DNA of 64,000 bases from Salibacterium lacus (GCF_042684865.1 NZ_JBHUML010000003.1:62001-126000); one strand, 5' to 3'. Positions 51,525-60,666 are shown, numbered from the stretch's first letter. Program-made: numbers and translations. Notes: generated by a model not told the origin, from the letters alone.

Positions 51525-52985
51525 ATGGAAAAATGGCTTACCATGGACACTTGGCTGGGCAGTCTCGTTGAATTCAGCACTACTATCTTATGGACGTACT
51601 TACTTGTTGGACTTTTGTTACTTTTAGGTTTGTTTTTTACCATAAAGACTCGTTTTGCCCAATTTACGATGCTGAAAGAAATGGTTGCTCTTTTGATCCG
51701 CGGCACAGACCGCTCTGTTTTTAAAGAAAAAAAGGGAACAACCCCGTTTCAGGCGTTCACCCTCAGCACGGCTGCAAGGGTAGGGACGGGGAACCTGGCA
51801 GGTGTAGCGATTGCTATTACCGCGGGTGGTCCGGGTGCTGTGTTCTGGATGTGGATCATTGCGCTGCTCGGCGCCGCCACGGGATTTGTAGAGAGTACAT
51901 TAGCTCAAATGTATAAAGTGAAAGTGAAAAACGGCTACCGCGGCGGTCCGGCCTATTACATGGAAAGAGCTCTTGGCATGCGGTGGATGGGAATTTTATT
52001 CGCGATTCTGATTACGTTGTGTTTTGGTCTCATTTTTAATGGTGTTCAATCCAATACCATTTCGCAGGCATTCACAGGAGCCTATGATGTAAAAGGGATT
52101 TGGGTCGGGGCTGCTGTTGCTGTCATGATCGGCTTCGTTATTTTTGGCGGCATACGACGTATTGCTGTCGTAAGCGAAATTATCGTTCCCTTCTTTGCCG
52201 TCCTTTATATTATTGCCGCAATCATCATTATGATCATGAATATAGGGATGCTGCCGGAGGTCGTTTCCCTTATCGTCACGAACGCTTTCGGTATTCAAGA
52301 AATTGCCGGCGGCGGTTTGGCAGCGGTCATCACAAATGGTGTGCAGCGTGGTCTATTTTCAAATGAAGCCGGGATGGGGAGTGCTCCCAATGCCGCTGCG
52401 ACCGCTCACGTAAGCCATCCGGTGAAACAGGGACTTGTACAGACACTCGGCGTATTTACCGATACACTGATTATCTGCAGCTCCACTGCGTTTATCATCG
52501 TCCTCGCCGGCGTGTATACTTCCGGTGAAACAGAGGGCATTCAATTAACTCAGATGGCTCTTGAAATCCACCTGGGAGGATGGGCACAAACCTTTGCGGC
52601 GCTTGCGATTTTCTTTTTCTCCTTCAGCTCACTACTGGGGAATTACTATTACGGCGCCAATAATATTGAATTCATTTCCGAAAACCCTGTGTATATTTAC
52701 ATTTTCAGAGCCGCCTTTTTACTCATGGTTCTCCTTGGATCCATAAGCAGTTTGGAATTAATCTGGTCCCTTGCTGATGTTTTCATGGGATCGATGGCTC
52801 TGGTGAACCTGATTGCCATAGCGTTACTAACAAAAACAGCTATGGCAGCTCTTAAAGATTATCAGCGCCAGCGCAGGCTCGGTTACGATCCGGTGTTTTA
52901 CAGTAACAGCATCCCGGGACTGCAGAACCTGGATGCCTGGGAAGAAAAAACGGACACAAAAGAAGCGGACAATGACGAGAGTTGA
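51525..52985 (+). CDS. alsT: Sodium:alanine symporter AlsT (AGCS family)
   Basis: 486 residues, about eleven helices. LSTAARVGTGNLAGVAIAITAGGPGAVFWMWIIALLGAATGFVESTLAQ is the AGCS signature, and VQRGLFSNEAGMGSAPNAAATAHVSHPVKQGLVQTLGVFTDTLIICSSTAF is the second conserved block. It imports alanine, glycine or glutamine with Na+. GGGAGTGATC precedes the ATG at 51525. Element copies flank the tlp-alsT pair on both sides. Confidence 0.95.
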   Translation: MEKWLTMDTWLGSLVEFSTTILWTYLLVGLLLLLGLFFTIKTRFAQFTMLKEMVALLIRGTDRSVFKEKKGTTPFQAFTLSTAARVGTGNLAGVAIAITAGGPGAVFWMWIIALLGAATGFVESTLAQMYKVKVKNGYRGGPAYYMERALGMRWMGILFAILITLCFGLIFNGVQSNTISQAFTGAYDVKGIWVGAAVAVMIGFVIFGGIRRIAVVSEIIVPFFAVLYIIAAIIIMIMNIGMLPEVVSLIVTNAFGIQEIAGGGLAAVITNGVQRGLFSNEAGMGSAPNAAATAHVSHPVKQGLVQTLGVFTDTLIICSSTAFIIVLAGVYTSGETEGIQLTQMALEIHLGGWAQTFAALAIFFFSFSSLLGNYYYGANNIEFISENPVYIYIFRAAFLLMVLLGSISSLELIWSLADVFMGSMALVNLIAIALLTKTAMAALKDYQRQRRLGYDPVFYSNSIPGLQNLDAWEEKTDTKEADNDES

Positions 52986-52987
52986 TG

Positions 52988-53422
52988 AAAAGGAGTCTGG
53001 GACAAAACAAGAAATAGACAGTTAAAAACGAACGTTTTAGGTGACACGCATCCTGAACGTAGTCAAAATAGGACTTCTCCTGCTCCGAACAGCACGAGGC
53101 ACGGGCTCTTTGCTGCGTTGGCCCGTTCGTTGTCCCGCTGAACGCAACGTAGATTCGTTCCTGATGACGTTTACGGGGGGACGAAACCCTCTAAAGTGCC
53201 TCATGAACCATGTCCAACGACGTTTAAGAGGCTGCGTGATCCCCTGAAGTGCCTTATGACACATTCCCAACGAATTTCCGTCCCCTCAACCTGAACGCCA
53301 CAAACACGTAAAAGCAAAGTATGTTGGCTGAGCGTTGTGTCTCAAAAATGAAGAATGCCGAACGATTTTTCTAAATCGTTCGGCATTCTTATTTAATAAA
53401 GGCTTTGTCCCAGACTCTTTTC
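52988..53422. repeat. GTCTGGGACAAA-ended intergenic element, copy 2
   Basis: About 435 bp with better conserved inverted ends: GGAGTCTGGGACAAAAC and CTTTGTCCCAGACTC. Inside are a degraded GAACAGCACGAG block related to copy 1, the phased ACGTTT boxes of repeat copy C, and the hairpin CCGAACGATTT/AAATCGTTCGG (53354-53390). No open frame with a ribosome binding site was found in it. Confidence 0.7.
53135..53278 (+). repeat. Phased ACGTTT/TTATGA intergenic repeat, copy C
   Basis: Boxes GAACGC at 53140, ACGTTT at 53167, AAAGTG at 53193, ACGTTT at 53220 and GAAGTG at 53246 follow the 27, 26, 27, 26 nt spacing of copies A and B. The AAAGTG and GAAGTG boxes continue into GCCTCATGAAC and GCCTTATGAC. 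Sequence identity with A and B is low outside the boxes. Confidence 0.65.
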
Positions 53423-53579
53423 TTTATGGTTCTTGGTATGATTTTTTTCCCAAATTCGAACAATCTCTTCTACATACTAGTCTAAAATCATATACCATGA
53501 TATTCTAGTTGCAGGTTATATCCTTTGGTGAATACTGACACATATTAGAAGAAAATACTCTAGAGAGGGGGATCTTGTC

Positions 53580-55289
53580 ATTTTTTATAAAAAAGTCACA
53601 TATTCCATGATGGCAGCAGCCCTGTCTTTCTCTGTCATTCCGGCATTTTCGGCGGAGCATGCCGAAGCGTCCGACCGCTATGCAGATGTAGACAACGGGT
53701 ACTGGGCCGAAGAGGAGATTGAATACTTAACCGAGCAGGGAGTCGCCGATGGAGATGCTTCCGGGGATTACCGGCCGGAACAGCCGCTCACCAGAGCCCA
53801 GGCCTCCATCATGATGACAAACGCGCTTGGTGAGGGAGCACTGAATGCACCGTCCCCGACGTTTTCCGATGTTGATTCTTCATTCTGGGCTTACGGCAGC
53901 ATTGAAAAAGCGGCGGAGCTGGATATATTCCAGGGGAACAATGGCAGTTTTAATCCTAACGGAGAAATCGAAAAAGCCCAGGTGGCGGCCGTTATTTCGA
54001 GAGCATTCTTTGATCAGGCCGCAGAACCGGACACGGCAGGCAGCTTTTCAGACATAGACAGCGATTTCTGGGCGGAGGAATACATAGCCACTCTCGCTGA
54101 TCAGGGCATTGTACAGGAAAGCGGCTCATTCGATCCTAATGACTCCGCCACCCGCGCTGAATTCTCTGCCTACCTGGCAAGAGCCATGGAAGAAACGATG
54201 CAGTCGAGCGGAAATGGAAACTCGTCATCTTCCCCGGATGAAGAAGACTTTTCGGATGAAAATGTGATGTACAAAGGCGAAGTCGATGCCGATACTCCAC
54301 TGAATGTCAGATCAGGTCCCGGCACCGGCAACCAGGCAGTCAATCAACTGTCGGATGGAACAAGTGTGGACGTTTACGGCAGGGACGGTGACTGGCTGAA
54401 GATAGAGAATGCAGGAGACTGGGCTTATGTCCACGGCGCCTATGTAACAACAGCGGACAACTCCGAAGAGGACAACACGTCTGAAACACCGGATGAAGAC
54501 ACGAATGAGTCCCCTTCAGACGATGTACAGGGCAGTGTTATTTCTGCAGCCAAGGTAACGGTGAATGACCTTAACGTACGGACCGAAGGCAGTACGGATG
54601 GAGATGTCATCACCAAGCTGCAGAGCGGCGATACCGTTGATGTATATGAACATACCGGAGAAGACTGGGCCCGTATTGATTACGGCAGCGGGGAAGGATA
54701 CGTCCACCGCCATTACCTGCAGGAAAAAGAACCCGGTGCGGATGCACTCGAAGACCGCACCATCGTCATTGACGCCGGCCACGGTGATCACGATAACGGA
54801 GCCAGCGGAAATGGCCTGATTGAAAAAGAAATGAACCTCGACGTGGCCCTGGAAGTGGAAGAACGCCTTGAAGAAGCCGGCGTGGACGTTGTGATGACCC
54901 GCGATGATGACACCTTCCTTGGGTTGAATGAGCGGGTTGACGTTGCTGAATCCGTCGATGCTGATGCTTTTGTAAGCATTCATTCCAATGCTTACAAGCA
55001 ATCCGCCCACGGGACGGAAGCCTTTTATAACGGGAGCCACAAAGCATCTGAAAGCCGCGCGCTGGCATCTTCCATCCAACAGGAGCTGGTCAAACAGACC
55101 AGTATGACCGACCGCCGTGTGGCCGATGCAGGATTTGTCGTTATTGAAAACACGACCATGCCAAGCAGTCTTGTCGAACTGGGCTTTTTGACCAATCCAA
55201 GCGATGCTGCACAGATGAAAAAGGCAGATTATCCGGATAAAGCAGCCAATGCCATTTTCGACGGTATCGACAACTATTACAACTGGTAA
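53580..55289 (+). CDS. SLH-SH3-amidase cell wall hydrolase (N-acetylmuramoyl-L-alanine amidase)
   Basis: About 569 residues. A signal peptide precedes three SLH units (about 32-85, 95-148, 158-208), each with a DVD..FWA or DID..FWA start, that anchor the protein to wall polymer. Two SH3 domains follow (LNVRSGPGTGNQAV; LNVRTEGSTDGDVI), then an Amidase_3 domain with zinc ligands in IDAGHGDHDNG, LIEKEMNLDVA and VSIHSNAYK and the catalytic Glu in SSLVELGFLTN. It cuts the lactyl-peptide bond of peptidoglycan. The ATG at 53607 would give a signal peptide without basic residues; an in-frame ATT at 53580, 7 nt after GAGGGGGA, adds FYKKVTYS and is preferred. Confidence 0.85.
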   Translation: MFYKKVTYSMMAAALSFSVIPAFSAEHAEASDRYADVDNGYWAEEEIEYLTEQGVADGDASGDYRPEQPLTRAQASIMMTNALGEGALNAPSPTFSDVDSSFWAYGSIEKAAELDIFQGNNGSFNPNGEIEKAQVAAVISRAFFDQAAEPDTAGSFSDIDSDFWAEEYIATLADQGIVQESGSFDPNDSATRAEFSAYLARAMEETMQSSGNGNSSSSPDEEDFSDENVMYKGEVDADTPLNVRSGPGTGNQAVNQLSDGTSVDVYGRDGDWLKIENAGDWAYVHGAYVTTADNSEEDNTSETPDEDTNESPSDDVQGSVISAAKVTVNDLNVRTEGSTDGDVITKLQSGDTVDVYEHTGEDWARIDYGSGEGYVHRHYLQEKEPGADALEDRTIVIDAGHGDHDNGASGNGLIEKEMNLDVALEVEERLEEAGVDVVMTRDDDTFLGLNERVDVAESVDADAFVSIHSNAYKQSAHGTEAFYNGSHKASESRALASSIQQELVKQTSMTDRRVADAGFVVIENTTMPSSLVELGFLTNPSDAAQMKKADYPDKAANAIFDGIDNYYNW

Positions 55290-55293
55290 ACGA

Positions 55294-55341
55294 AAAAAGC
55301 ACGGTTCCTCTCGGTCATGCAGAGGAACCGTGCTTTTTTTT
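55294..55341. terminator. Bidirectional terminator after the amidase gene
   Basis: A perfect stem AAAAGCACGGTTCCTCT with its complement, a 9-nt loop, and T runs on both strands. It overlaps the end of the convergent exporter gene. Confidence 0.9.
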
Positions 55342-56442
55342 GTGTCTTTCATAGAGTTGTTCCATGTCCTCCAACCGGTCGTGAAGAGAAAGGATAACAT
55401 AATAAACGATAATTTCTTTCGAGAACTGATGATGGTACCTGTACGAAATCATATCCGGATGCGTCTCCTGAATATGCCAGAAATGATGATCCACTTCAGA
55501 AATAAGGTCATGATGTTCCGTTGATACCACGTGTTCCGGATGCTGGAGAACCGTAATAATGGATTGAAAAGCCCTGCTGCACAATTCCTTCTCCCCTTCG
55601 TGGAAGCTGTCCTCCACTTCTTTGAGCACAAACAGGCTGTTAATGTGATAAACCATTCGTTCGAGCGCCTCCAGGCGGCGGTTCTCATAAGTGAAAAAAT
55701 CAATATATTTTGCACTGTAGCGGTGGTATTTCCATTCTTCGCGTTGATAATAGGCGAGGTCTTCGGCGCGGTTCACTTCTTTTTGCAGCTGCTGAAAACG
55801 CTGCCTCGTCGATTTAGCGGCTGGTTTGTCTTCACATAATTCCCGGGTGCGTTTTTCAAGCACCTCGGTGATTTCTCTCATAATCTTTTCATTTTTCTCA
55901 GCAATCAGTTCCGAAAAACGCGGATGAAGAATGGAAAAATTCACGACCGCTGAGACGATAAGGCCGATCGTTGTCGTCCCCGCCCGTTCCACAAAAGATA
56001 GAAAGTACGTCCCTTCGGTTCCGGGTATCATAGCGACTGCCGTCAATGTAGCCACCAGCGTCCCCACTTCCAGGTGAAGCAGGTTGCACGCATAAATGGT
56101 GAATACAGCCGCTATAGCATAAGACGCTGCATTATGCCCGAAGATCGACACGGCCGTTACAGCGAGTGCTGCCCCGATGAGGGTCGCTGGAAACCGTTTG
56201 ATCCCTTTTCGTATCGATGCTGCCGCCGTAGGTTCGAGCGTGACGATTGCCGTAATAACAGCGAACGCAGCCGGAAGATTGAAAAAATGACAGATAAGTG
56301 CCGCCACATAAACGGCAATGCCTGTCTTGATCAGTCTGGCTCCAATAAACTTATATTGCTTTTGTCGTATCTTTTCCAACATGAATAAGGCCCACTTCAA
56401 TCGTTTTAATGCCATCATATCATAATTGAAGAAGCTGTTCAT
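55315..56442 (-). CDS. Aromatic acid exporter-like protein (ArAE/FUSC family)
   Basis: About 375 residues. The membrane half has about six helices (IGARLIKTGIAVYVAALICHFFNLPAAFAVITAIVTLEPTAAASIRKGIKRFPATLIGAALAV is diagnostic for ArAE_1/DUF939). The cytosolic half (190-375) is helical and rich in Glu, Lys and His. Family members are thought to export aromatic acids; the substrate is unproven. The start is uncertain: GGAG lies 6 nt before the ATG at 56442, whereas a GTG at 56475 has no site. Confidence 0.82.
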   Translation of the reverse strand: MNSFFNYDMMALKRLKWALFMLEKIRQKQYKFIGARLIKTGIAVYVAALICHFFNLPAAFAVITAIVTLEPTAAASIRKGIKRFPATLIGAALAVTAVSIFGHNAASYAIAAVFTIYACNLLHLEVGTLVATLTAVAMIPGTEGTYFLSFVERAGTTTIGLIVSAVVNFSILHPRFSELIAEKNEKIMREITEVLEKRTRELCEDKPAAKSTRQRFQQLQKEVNRAEDLAYYQREEWKYHRYSAKYIDFFTYENRRLEALERMVYHINSLFVLKEVEDSFHEGEKELCSRAFQSIITVLQHPEHVVSTEHHDLISEVDHHFWHIQETHPDMISYRYHHQFSKEIIVYYVILSLHDRLEDMEQLYERHKKKHGSSA

Positions 56443-56517
56443 CTCCATCTCCGGGGTCGTATTTTCGTTTTCCACCTATTAAAATAAGAGCAGACCTATT
56501 AGGAGAGGAGGCAGCGT

Positions 56518-57258
56518 ATGTGGTGGTGGAAATTCAGTCACGAAGGTCCGTCGTTCACGTGGATGGGGCCGGCACACCTCATGGTATTTCTAACCATGGC
56601 GGTTCTGTGCGTTCTGTTCATTATCTTTCGCAGACGCCTGCGCCATACGAAAGCAGACCTCTTCATAAAAACTTTGTTTCCTGCGGTATTTCTGCTGGGA
56701 GAGTTGTCTTATCAGGTGTTTCTGATTTCAAATGGAGCGTGGGATGCTTCTCATTCTCTCCCTCTTCAATTAAGCAGTTTCGTCTGGATCACAGCCGTTC
56801 TGTCCTTTTTCACATCCCGCCGCATATGGTTTGAGATCACCTTTTTCGCAGGAGCTTCAAGCGCTTTGTTGACGATTCTCACACCAGACCTGGCCGATTA
56901 CGGCTTTCCCCATTATCGTTTCTTTCACTTTTTTATCACCCACGGTCTCGTCGTTGCCGCGGTCTGTTATATGGTTGTCGTGGAGAAACGAAAGCTCTAT
57001 TGTTCGTCCATTTTCCGCACATGGGGAGTCTTGAATCTGTATTTAGTGTCGGTGGCGTGCGTCAATCTGCTGACAGGCGGAAATTACATGTACATCATGG
57101 AAAAACCGGTCCAGACCACATTGTTTGACTGGCTGGGGGCCTGGCCCTATTATCTTTTATCCCTTGAAGTCGTGGCTCTTGCTGTGTTTTCCGGGATGTA
57201 TTATGTGTACAACATCATACGTTCGTGCCGCAGCATCCGCCTTAAGCAAAAAAGATGA
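56518..57258 (+). CDS. ywaF: YwaF/TIGR02206 family membrane protein
   Basis: 246 residues with seven hydrophobic helices and a Trp-rich start. SLPLQLSSFVWITAVLSFF, ALLTILTPDLADYGFPHYRFFHFFITHGLVVAAVCYMVV and NLLTGGNYMYIMEKP are conserved blocks of the TIGR02206 (YwaF) proteins, whose fold resembles eukaryotic TMEM164. Function is unknown. GGAGAGGAGG lies 8 nt upstream of the ATG. The last 17 nt overlap the convergent TauE-like gene. Confidence 0.88.
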   Translation: MWWWKFSHEGPSFTWMGPAHLMVFLTMAVLCVLFIIFRRRLRHTKADLFIKTLFPAVFLLGELSYQVFLISNGAWDASHSLPLQLSSFVWITAVLSFFTSRRIWFEITFFAGASSALLTILTPDLADYGFPHYRFFHFFITHGLVVAAVCYMVVVEKRKLYCSSIFRTWGVLNLYLVSVACVNLLTGGNYMYIMEKPVQTTLFDWLGAWPYYLLSLEVVALAVFSGMYYVYNIIRSCRSIRLKQKR

Positions 57259-57985
57259 GGTTCAGCGCGGCGAGCGTAACAATCAGCCCTGCAAATCGTT
57301 TGATATGATGCTGGGATAAATGTTTGAACCATTTCATACCGAGCCTGGATCCGATAATGACACTCAGCACACCGATCACAAAATACAGCAGCAGATCCAT
57401 GTGAATATCGCCGCTGAACCCATGCATAAGCAGCGTCGTAAGGCCGGTGACCAGAAACACGGCCTGAATATTGGCTGTATATTCGTATTTGTCTTTACAT
57501 ACCATCAGAAAATAAAACACAAAAAAAGGACCGCCGACAACGAACACACCGCCGATAAACCCTCCTAGTACGCCCATACTGATCGGAATAGCCGGGTTTT
57601 CACGGCGTTTTTCTGTATCAGGGTTTTTCTGAAAGAGAATGAAAAATACCATGCCGATCAGTACAATACCCAGCACCTTTTTTAATTCATCCATCTCACC
57701 AAAGTTATGCAGCACAAAGTACGCGCCGAATCTTCCGGCAACCGCCGCTCCGAGTAATAAAGCCAGACGGCGGATATTGATACGTGGATACACTTTCAAA
57801 AAAATCGTCAGGCAGGTTACCAGTGCCAGTGCCATAACGAGCAGGGTGCTGTCTTTCACCGAGAATAAAAATGGAAGAAAACTCATCGCGAACAGGCCGA
57901 AACCAAATCCGCTAGCCCCCTGAATAAAACTGCCGATAAATAGTACAACGAAAATAACGATAAGTTCTGTAAGCATAGATGCCAT
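57242..57985 (-). CDS. Sulfite exporter TauE/SafE family protein
   Basis: About 247 residues, eight helices in two repeats. The first holds FIGSFIQGASGFGFGLFAMSFLPFLF and the second MGVLGGFIGGVFVVGGPFFVFYFL, the paired Gly-rich motifs of TauE/SafE permeases, which export sulfite or organosulfur anions. AGGAGAGAAGG precedes the ATG at 57985. An open frame extends 30 codons further up without a site. Convergent with ywaF. Confidence 0.9.
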   Translation of the reverse strand: MASMLTELIVIFVVLFIGSFIQGASGFGFGLFAMSFLPFLFSVKDSTLLVMALALVTCLTIFLKVYPRINIRRLALLLGAAVAGRFGAYFVLHNFGEMDELKKVLGIVLIGMVFFILFQKNPDTEKRRENPAIPISMGVLGGFIGGVFVVGGPFFVFYFLMVCKDKYEYTANIQAVFLVTGLTTLLMHGFSGDIHMDLLLYFVIGVLSVIIGSRLGMKWFKHLSQHHIKRFAGLIVTLAALNLIFFA

Positions 57986-58166
57986 AAAACCTTCTCTCCT
58001 GCGGAAATCTTGATATGTTTCCTCATTGTACCATGATTCCCTGAAAGGAACACGGTTATGAATTACGCTGTTCAAGTGGGAAGAAAGAGTATGCCGTCAT
58101 AAGCAGCAGAGAAAGGCGGCGGGTTGGAGATTCATGCGGCGGTGGATAACTACTGGCGAAAAATAA

Positions 58167-58337
58167 CGGCGTAGTGTCCACGGATCACCGTTTTGTGGAC
58201 ACTACGCCGCTGAAATCTGGTATTAGTGGATGCGGACTGAAACCAATGGACACTACCTGCCGGCGGGGAACTCACAATGTCCATGAACATTACTTCCGTG
58301 CACACTTTGCATGCACACCGGCGGTTTAGTGTCCACG
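58167..58337. repeat. Alternating GTGTCCA/TGGACAC intergenic boxes, locus 2
   Basis: Boxes alternate in orientation: AGTGTCCA at 58173, TGGACACT at 58196, AGTGGATG at 58225, TGGACACT at 58247, AATGTCCA at 58276, TGCACACT at 58299 and AGTGTCCA at 58328 (steps 23, 29, 22, 29, 23, 29). The first two sit in a perfect 15-bp inverted repeat (58167-58181 with 58195-58209). The interval lies between gnd and the TauE gene. From 57986 to 58166 nothing was recognised. Confidence 0.8.
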
Positions 58338-58375
58338 GCGTGTCACAACCCCTGGAGATACACTTCATGATGTTC

Positions 58376-59278
58376 TTATTCTTGTTGCTCTGTGGCGTGG
58401 CCGCCGAATTCATGGCGCAGCGCTGCCACCACCTTACCTGTGAAGGTATCGGTTTCCTGGGAACGGTACCGCATCATTAAGGACAGTGCGATGACGGGCG
58501 CCGCAGCTTGATAGTCAAGCGCTGATTCCACCGTCCATTTCCCTTCCCCGGAAGAATGCATCACACCGCGGATATCATCAAGGTTCGCATCTTTTTTAAA
58601 CGCGTCCCCCATCAATTCCATCAGCCATCCCCGGATGACAGATCCGTGATTCCAGACCTCTGCCACCCCTTCATAATCATAATCAAACGGGCTTTTTTCG
58701 AGAAGTTCAAACCCTTCTCCGATCGCCGCCATCATTCCGTACTCGATTCCATTGTGGATCATTTTCAGATAATGACCGCTGCCGCCTTCTCCTGTGTGAA
58801 AATAGCCTTTTTCTACAGATAAATCATCAAAAAGCGGTTCCAGCTCTTTCTGAAAGACTTCTTTGTTTCCGCCGATCATGAAGCAGGCTCCGTGCCTTGC
58901 CCCTGATATTCCTCCGCTTGTGCCGACATCGAAGAAATAAAGGCCGCGTGCTTCCATGTTTTGATGATGTTCCATCGATTTCTTGTAGTGGGAGTTTCCC
59001 GCTTCAATAAGAATATCGCCTTCGTCCAGCAGCGGAGCTGTCTCTTCGAGTACCTCATCTGTCACCGTACCGGCTGGAACCATCACCCAGATCACTCTCG
59101 GAGCTTCCAGCTTTTGTACCAGTTCCTCTATGGAAGCAGCACCTTCTCCTCCGGCCTCCTTGAATGTCTCTACCGCTTTTGGATCGACATCAAAAGCTGC
59201 CGGCTCATGATTTTTTTCAAGCATCTGAAGTCCGATGTTATATCCCATTTTTCCTAATCCTATTAATCCTGCTTTCAT
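58376..59278 (-). CDS. gnd: 6-phosphogluconate dehydrogenase, short decarboxylating form
   Basis: 300 residues, the short (NAD-preferring, GntZ/YqeC-like) class. The Rossmann loop is LIGLGKMGYNIGLQM, VDVGTSGGISGARHGACFMIGG is the substrate loop, and HYLKMIHNGIEYGMMAAIGEG contains the catalytic Lys and His-Asn. It oxidises 6-phosphogluconate to ribulose 5-phosphate and CO2. It is the last gene of gntK-gntP-gnd, 18 bp behind gntP, so imported gluconate flows to the pentose pathway. Confidence 0.93.
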   Translation of the reverse strand: MKAGLIGLGKMGYNIGLQMLEKNHEPAAFDVDPKAVETFKEAGGEGAASIEELVQKLEAPRVIWVMVPAGTVTDEVLEETAPLLDEGDILIEAGNSHYKKSMEHHQNMEARGLYFFDVGTSGGISGARHGACFMIGGNKEVFQKELEPLFDDLSVEKGYFHTGEGGSGHYLKMIHNGIEYGMMAAIGEGFELLEKSPFDYDYEGVAEVWNHGSVIRGWLMELMGDAFKKDANLDDIRGVMHSSGEGKWTVESALDYQAAAPVIALSLMMRYRSQETDTFTGKVVAALRHEFGGHATEQQE

Positions 59279-59296
59279 ATAACGTCTCCTCTTTCT

Positions 59297-60646
59297 TTAA
59301 ACAAATAGACTGAGCAGTAATGCGACGCCAAAGCCTGTAAAACCGATGATTGTTTCCATCACGGTCCATGTCTGCAGTGTTTGTTTTTCGGTCAGTCCAA
59401 AGTAACGGTTAACGAGCCAGAAGCCGGAATCGTTCACGTGTGAAAAGACAGTGGCTCCGGATGCAATCGCAATGACAAGCAGACCAAGCATCGGTTCACT
59501 GACATCAAAGTTTTCTATAAGCGGTGCGACAAGACCCGCCGCCGTTACCATGGATACGGTCGCTGACCCCTGCGCCACACGGACAACCGTAGCTGCAATA
59601 AAGGCAAAGACGATCAGCGGCATCTGCATTCCTTTCATGCCTTCGGCGAGCAGGTCTCCGATACCGGAGCTGATCAGCATTTCACCGAATACACCGCCGG
59701 CACCGGTGACGAGAATGATAATACCAGCCGGTTCGAGTGCTTTCGTGGTAATCTGCTGAATGTCCTCTTTGCTGTATCCTCTGCGGATACCGAATACATA
59801 AAAGGCTAACAGGGAAGCCATGGTCAAGGCAACGAACGGGTGTCCTACAAAGGTAAGAACAGACCGCAATGTGCTGTCATCCGCCAAGACAAGATCAGCG
59901 GTGGTGTTCATGAGTATCATCACAAGAGGCAGCAAAATGATCAATACAATGCTCAAAAAGCTGGGGAGATCACGCGTGTCATCAAACTCATCCACCTGTT
60001 CCATCATATAGTCCGGGACATTCACTTGTATTCTATTGCCGATGAAGCGTCCGAAAACCGGACCGCCCAAAATCATGGCAGGGATACCTGCAATCGCTCC
60101 GAAAAGGATGACCCATCCAAGATCTGCATCAATGATGGAAGCCACCGATATCGGTCCGGGTGTTGGTGGTATAAAACTGTGTGTCACGGCAAGACCTGCA
60201 AGAAGCGGTATACCAAAATGCAGGAGTGACTTTTTCGTTTTCTGCGTCAAACTGTAAATAATCGGTATGAGGATAACAAGAGCCACATCCAAAAACACGG
60301 GAATCGAAATAATAAACCCGGTTAAACCAAGCGCCCATGATACGTTCTTTTCCCCGAACTTATTCATCAGGGTCACTGCCAGACGTTCAGCACCTCCGGA
60401 GACCCGCAGCATTTCACCGAACATGGCGCCAAGACCAATAATGACAGCTATAAATCCAAGGGTTCCCCCCATCCCTTCTTCAATCGTCGTAATAATTTCC
60501 CCAGGCGGCATGCCGACGGCCAAACCAACGAGCATACTGACCATGAGCAGGGCAATAAAAGCCTGCAGCTTCGTTTTCATTACCAAAAATAGTAGAGCAA
60601 TAACGGCAAGAACAGCTATAACAACCAGCCATGCTGTAGATTCCAT
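59297..60646 (-). CDS. gntP: Gluconate:H+ symporter GntP
   Basis: 449 residues, twelve or more helices. MPPGEIITTIEEGMGGTLGFIAVIIGLGAMFGEML, GIPLLAGLAVTHSFIPPTPGPISVASII, GAGGVFGEMLISSGIGDLLA and SHVNDSGFWLVNRYFGLTEKQTLQTWTVMETI are the GntP family blocks. It brings gluconate into the cell with protons. It lies 20 bp after gntK and 18 bp before gnd in one operon. Confidence 0.95.
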   Translation of the reverse strand: MESTAWLVVIAVLAVIALLFLVMKTKLQAFIALLMVSMLVGLAVGMPPGEIITTIEEGMGGTLGFIAVIIGLGAMFGEMLRVSGGAERLAVTLMNKFGEKNVSWALGLTGFIISIPVFLDVALVILIPIIYSLTQKTKKSLLHFGIPLLAGLAVTHSFIPPTPGPISVASIIDADLGWVILFGAIAGIPAMILGGPVFGRFIGNRIQVNVPDYMMEQVDEFDDTRDLPSFLSIVLIILLPLVMILMNTTADLVLADDSTLRSVLTFVGHPFVALTMASLLAFYVFGIRRGYSKEDIQQITTKALEPAGIIILVTGAGGVFGEMLISSGIGDLLAEGMKGMQMPLIVFAFIAATVVRVAQGSATVSMVTAAGLVAPLIENFDVSEPMLGLLVIAIASGATVFSHVNDSGFWLVNRYFGLTEKQTLQTWTVMETIIGFTGFGVALLLSLFV

Positions 60647-60666
60647 CGTAGCACTCCTTTCTTTTT

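Noticed and set aside
54516..55400. A 294-codon minus-strand frame through the amidase gene
   Set aside because: Antisense to well-defined SH3 and amidase domains, and it runs through the terminator; no start signal and no recognisable domain.
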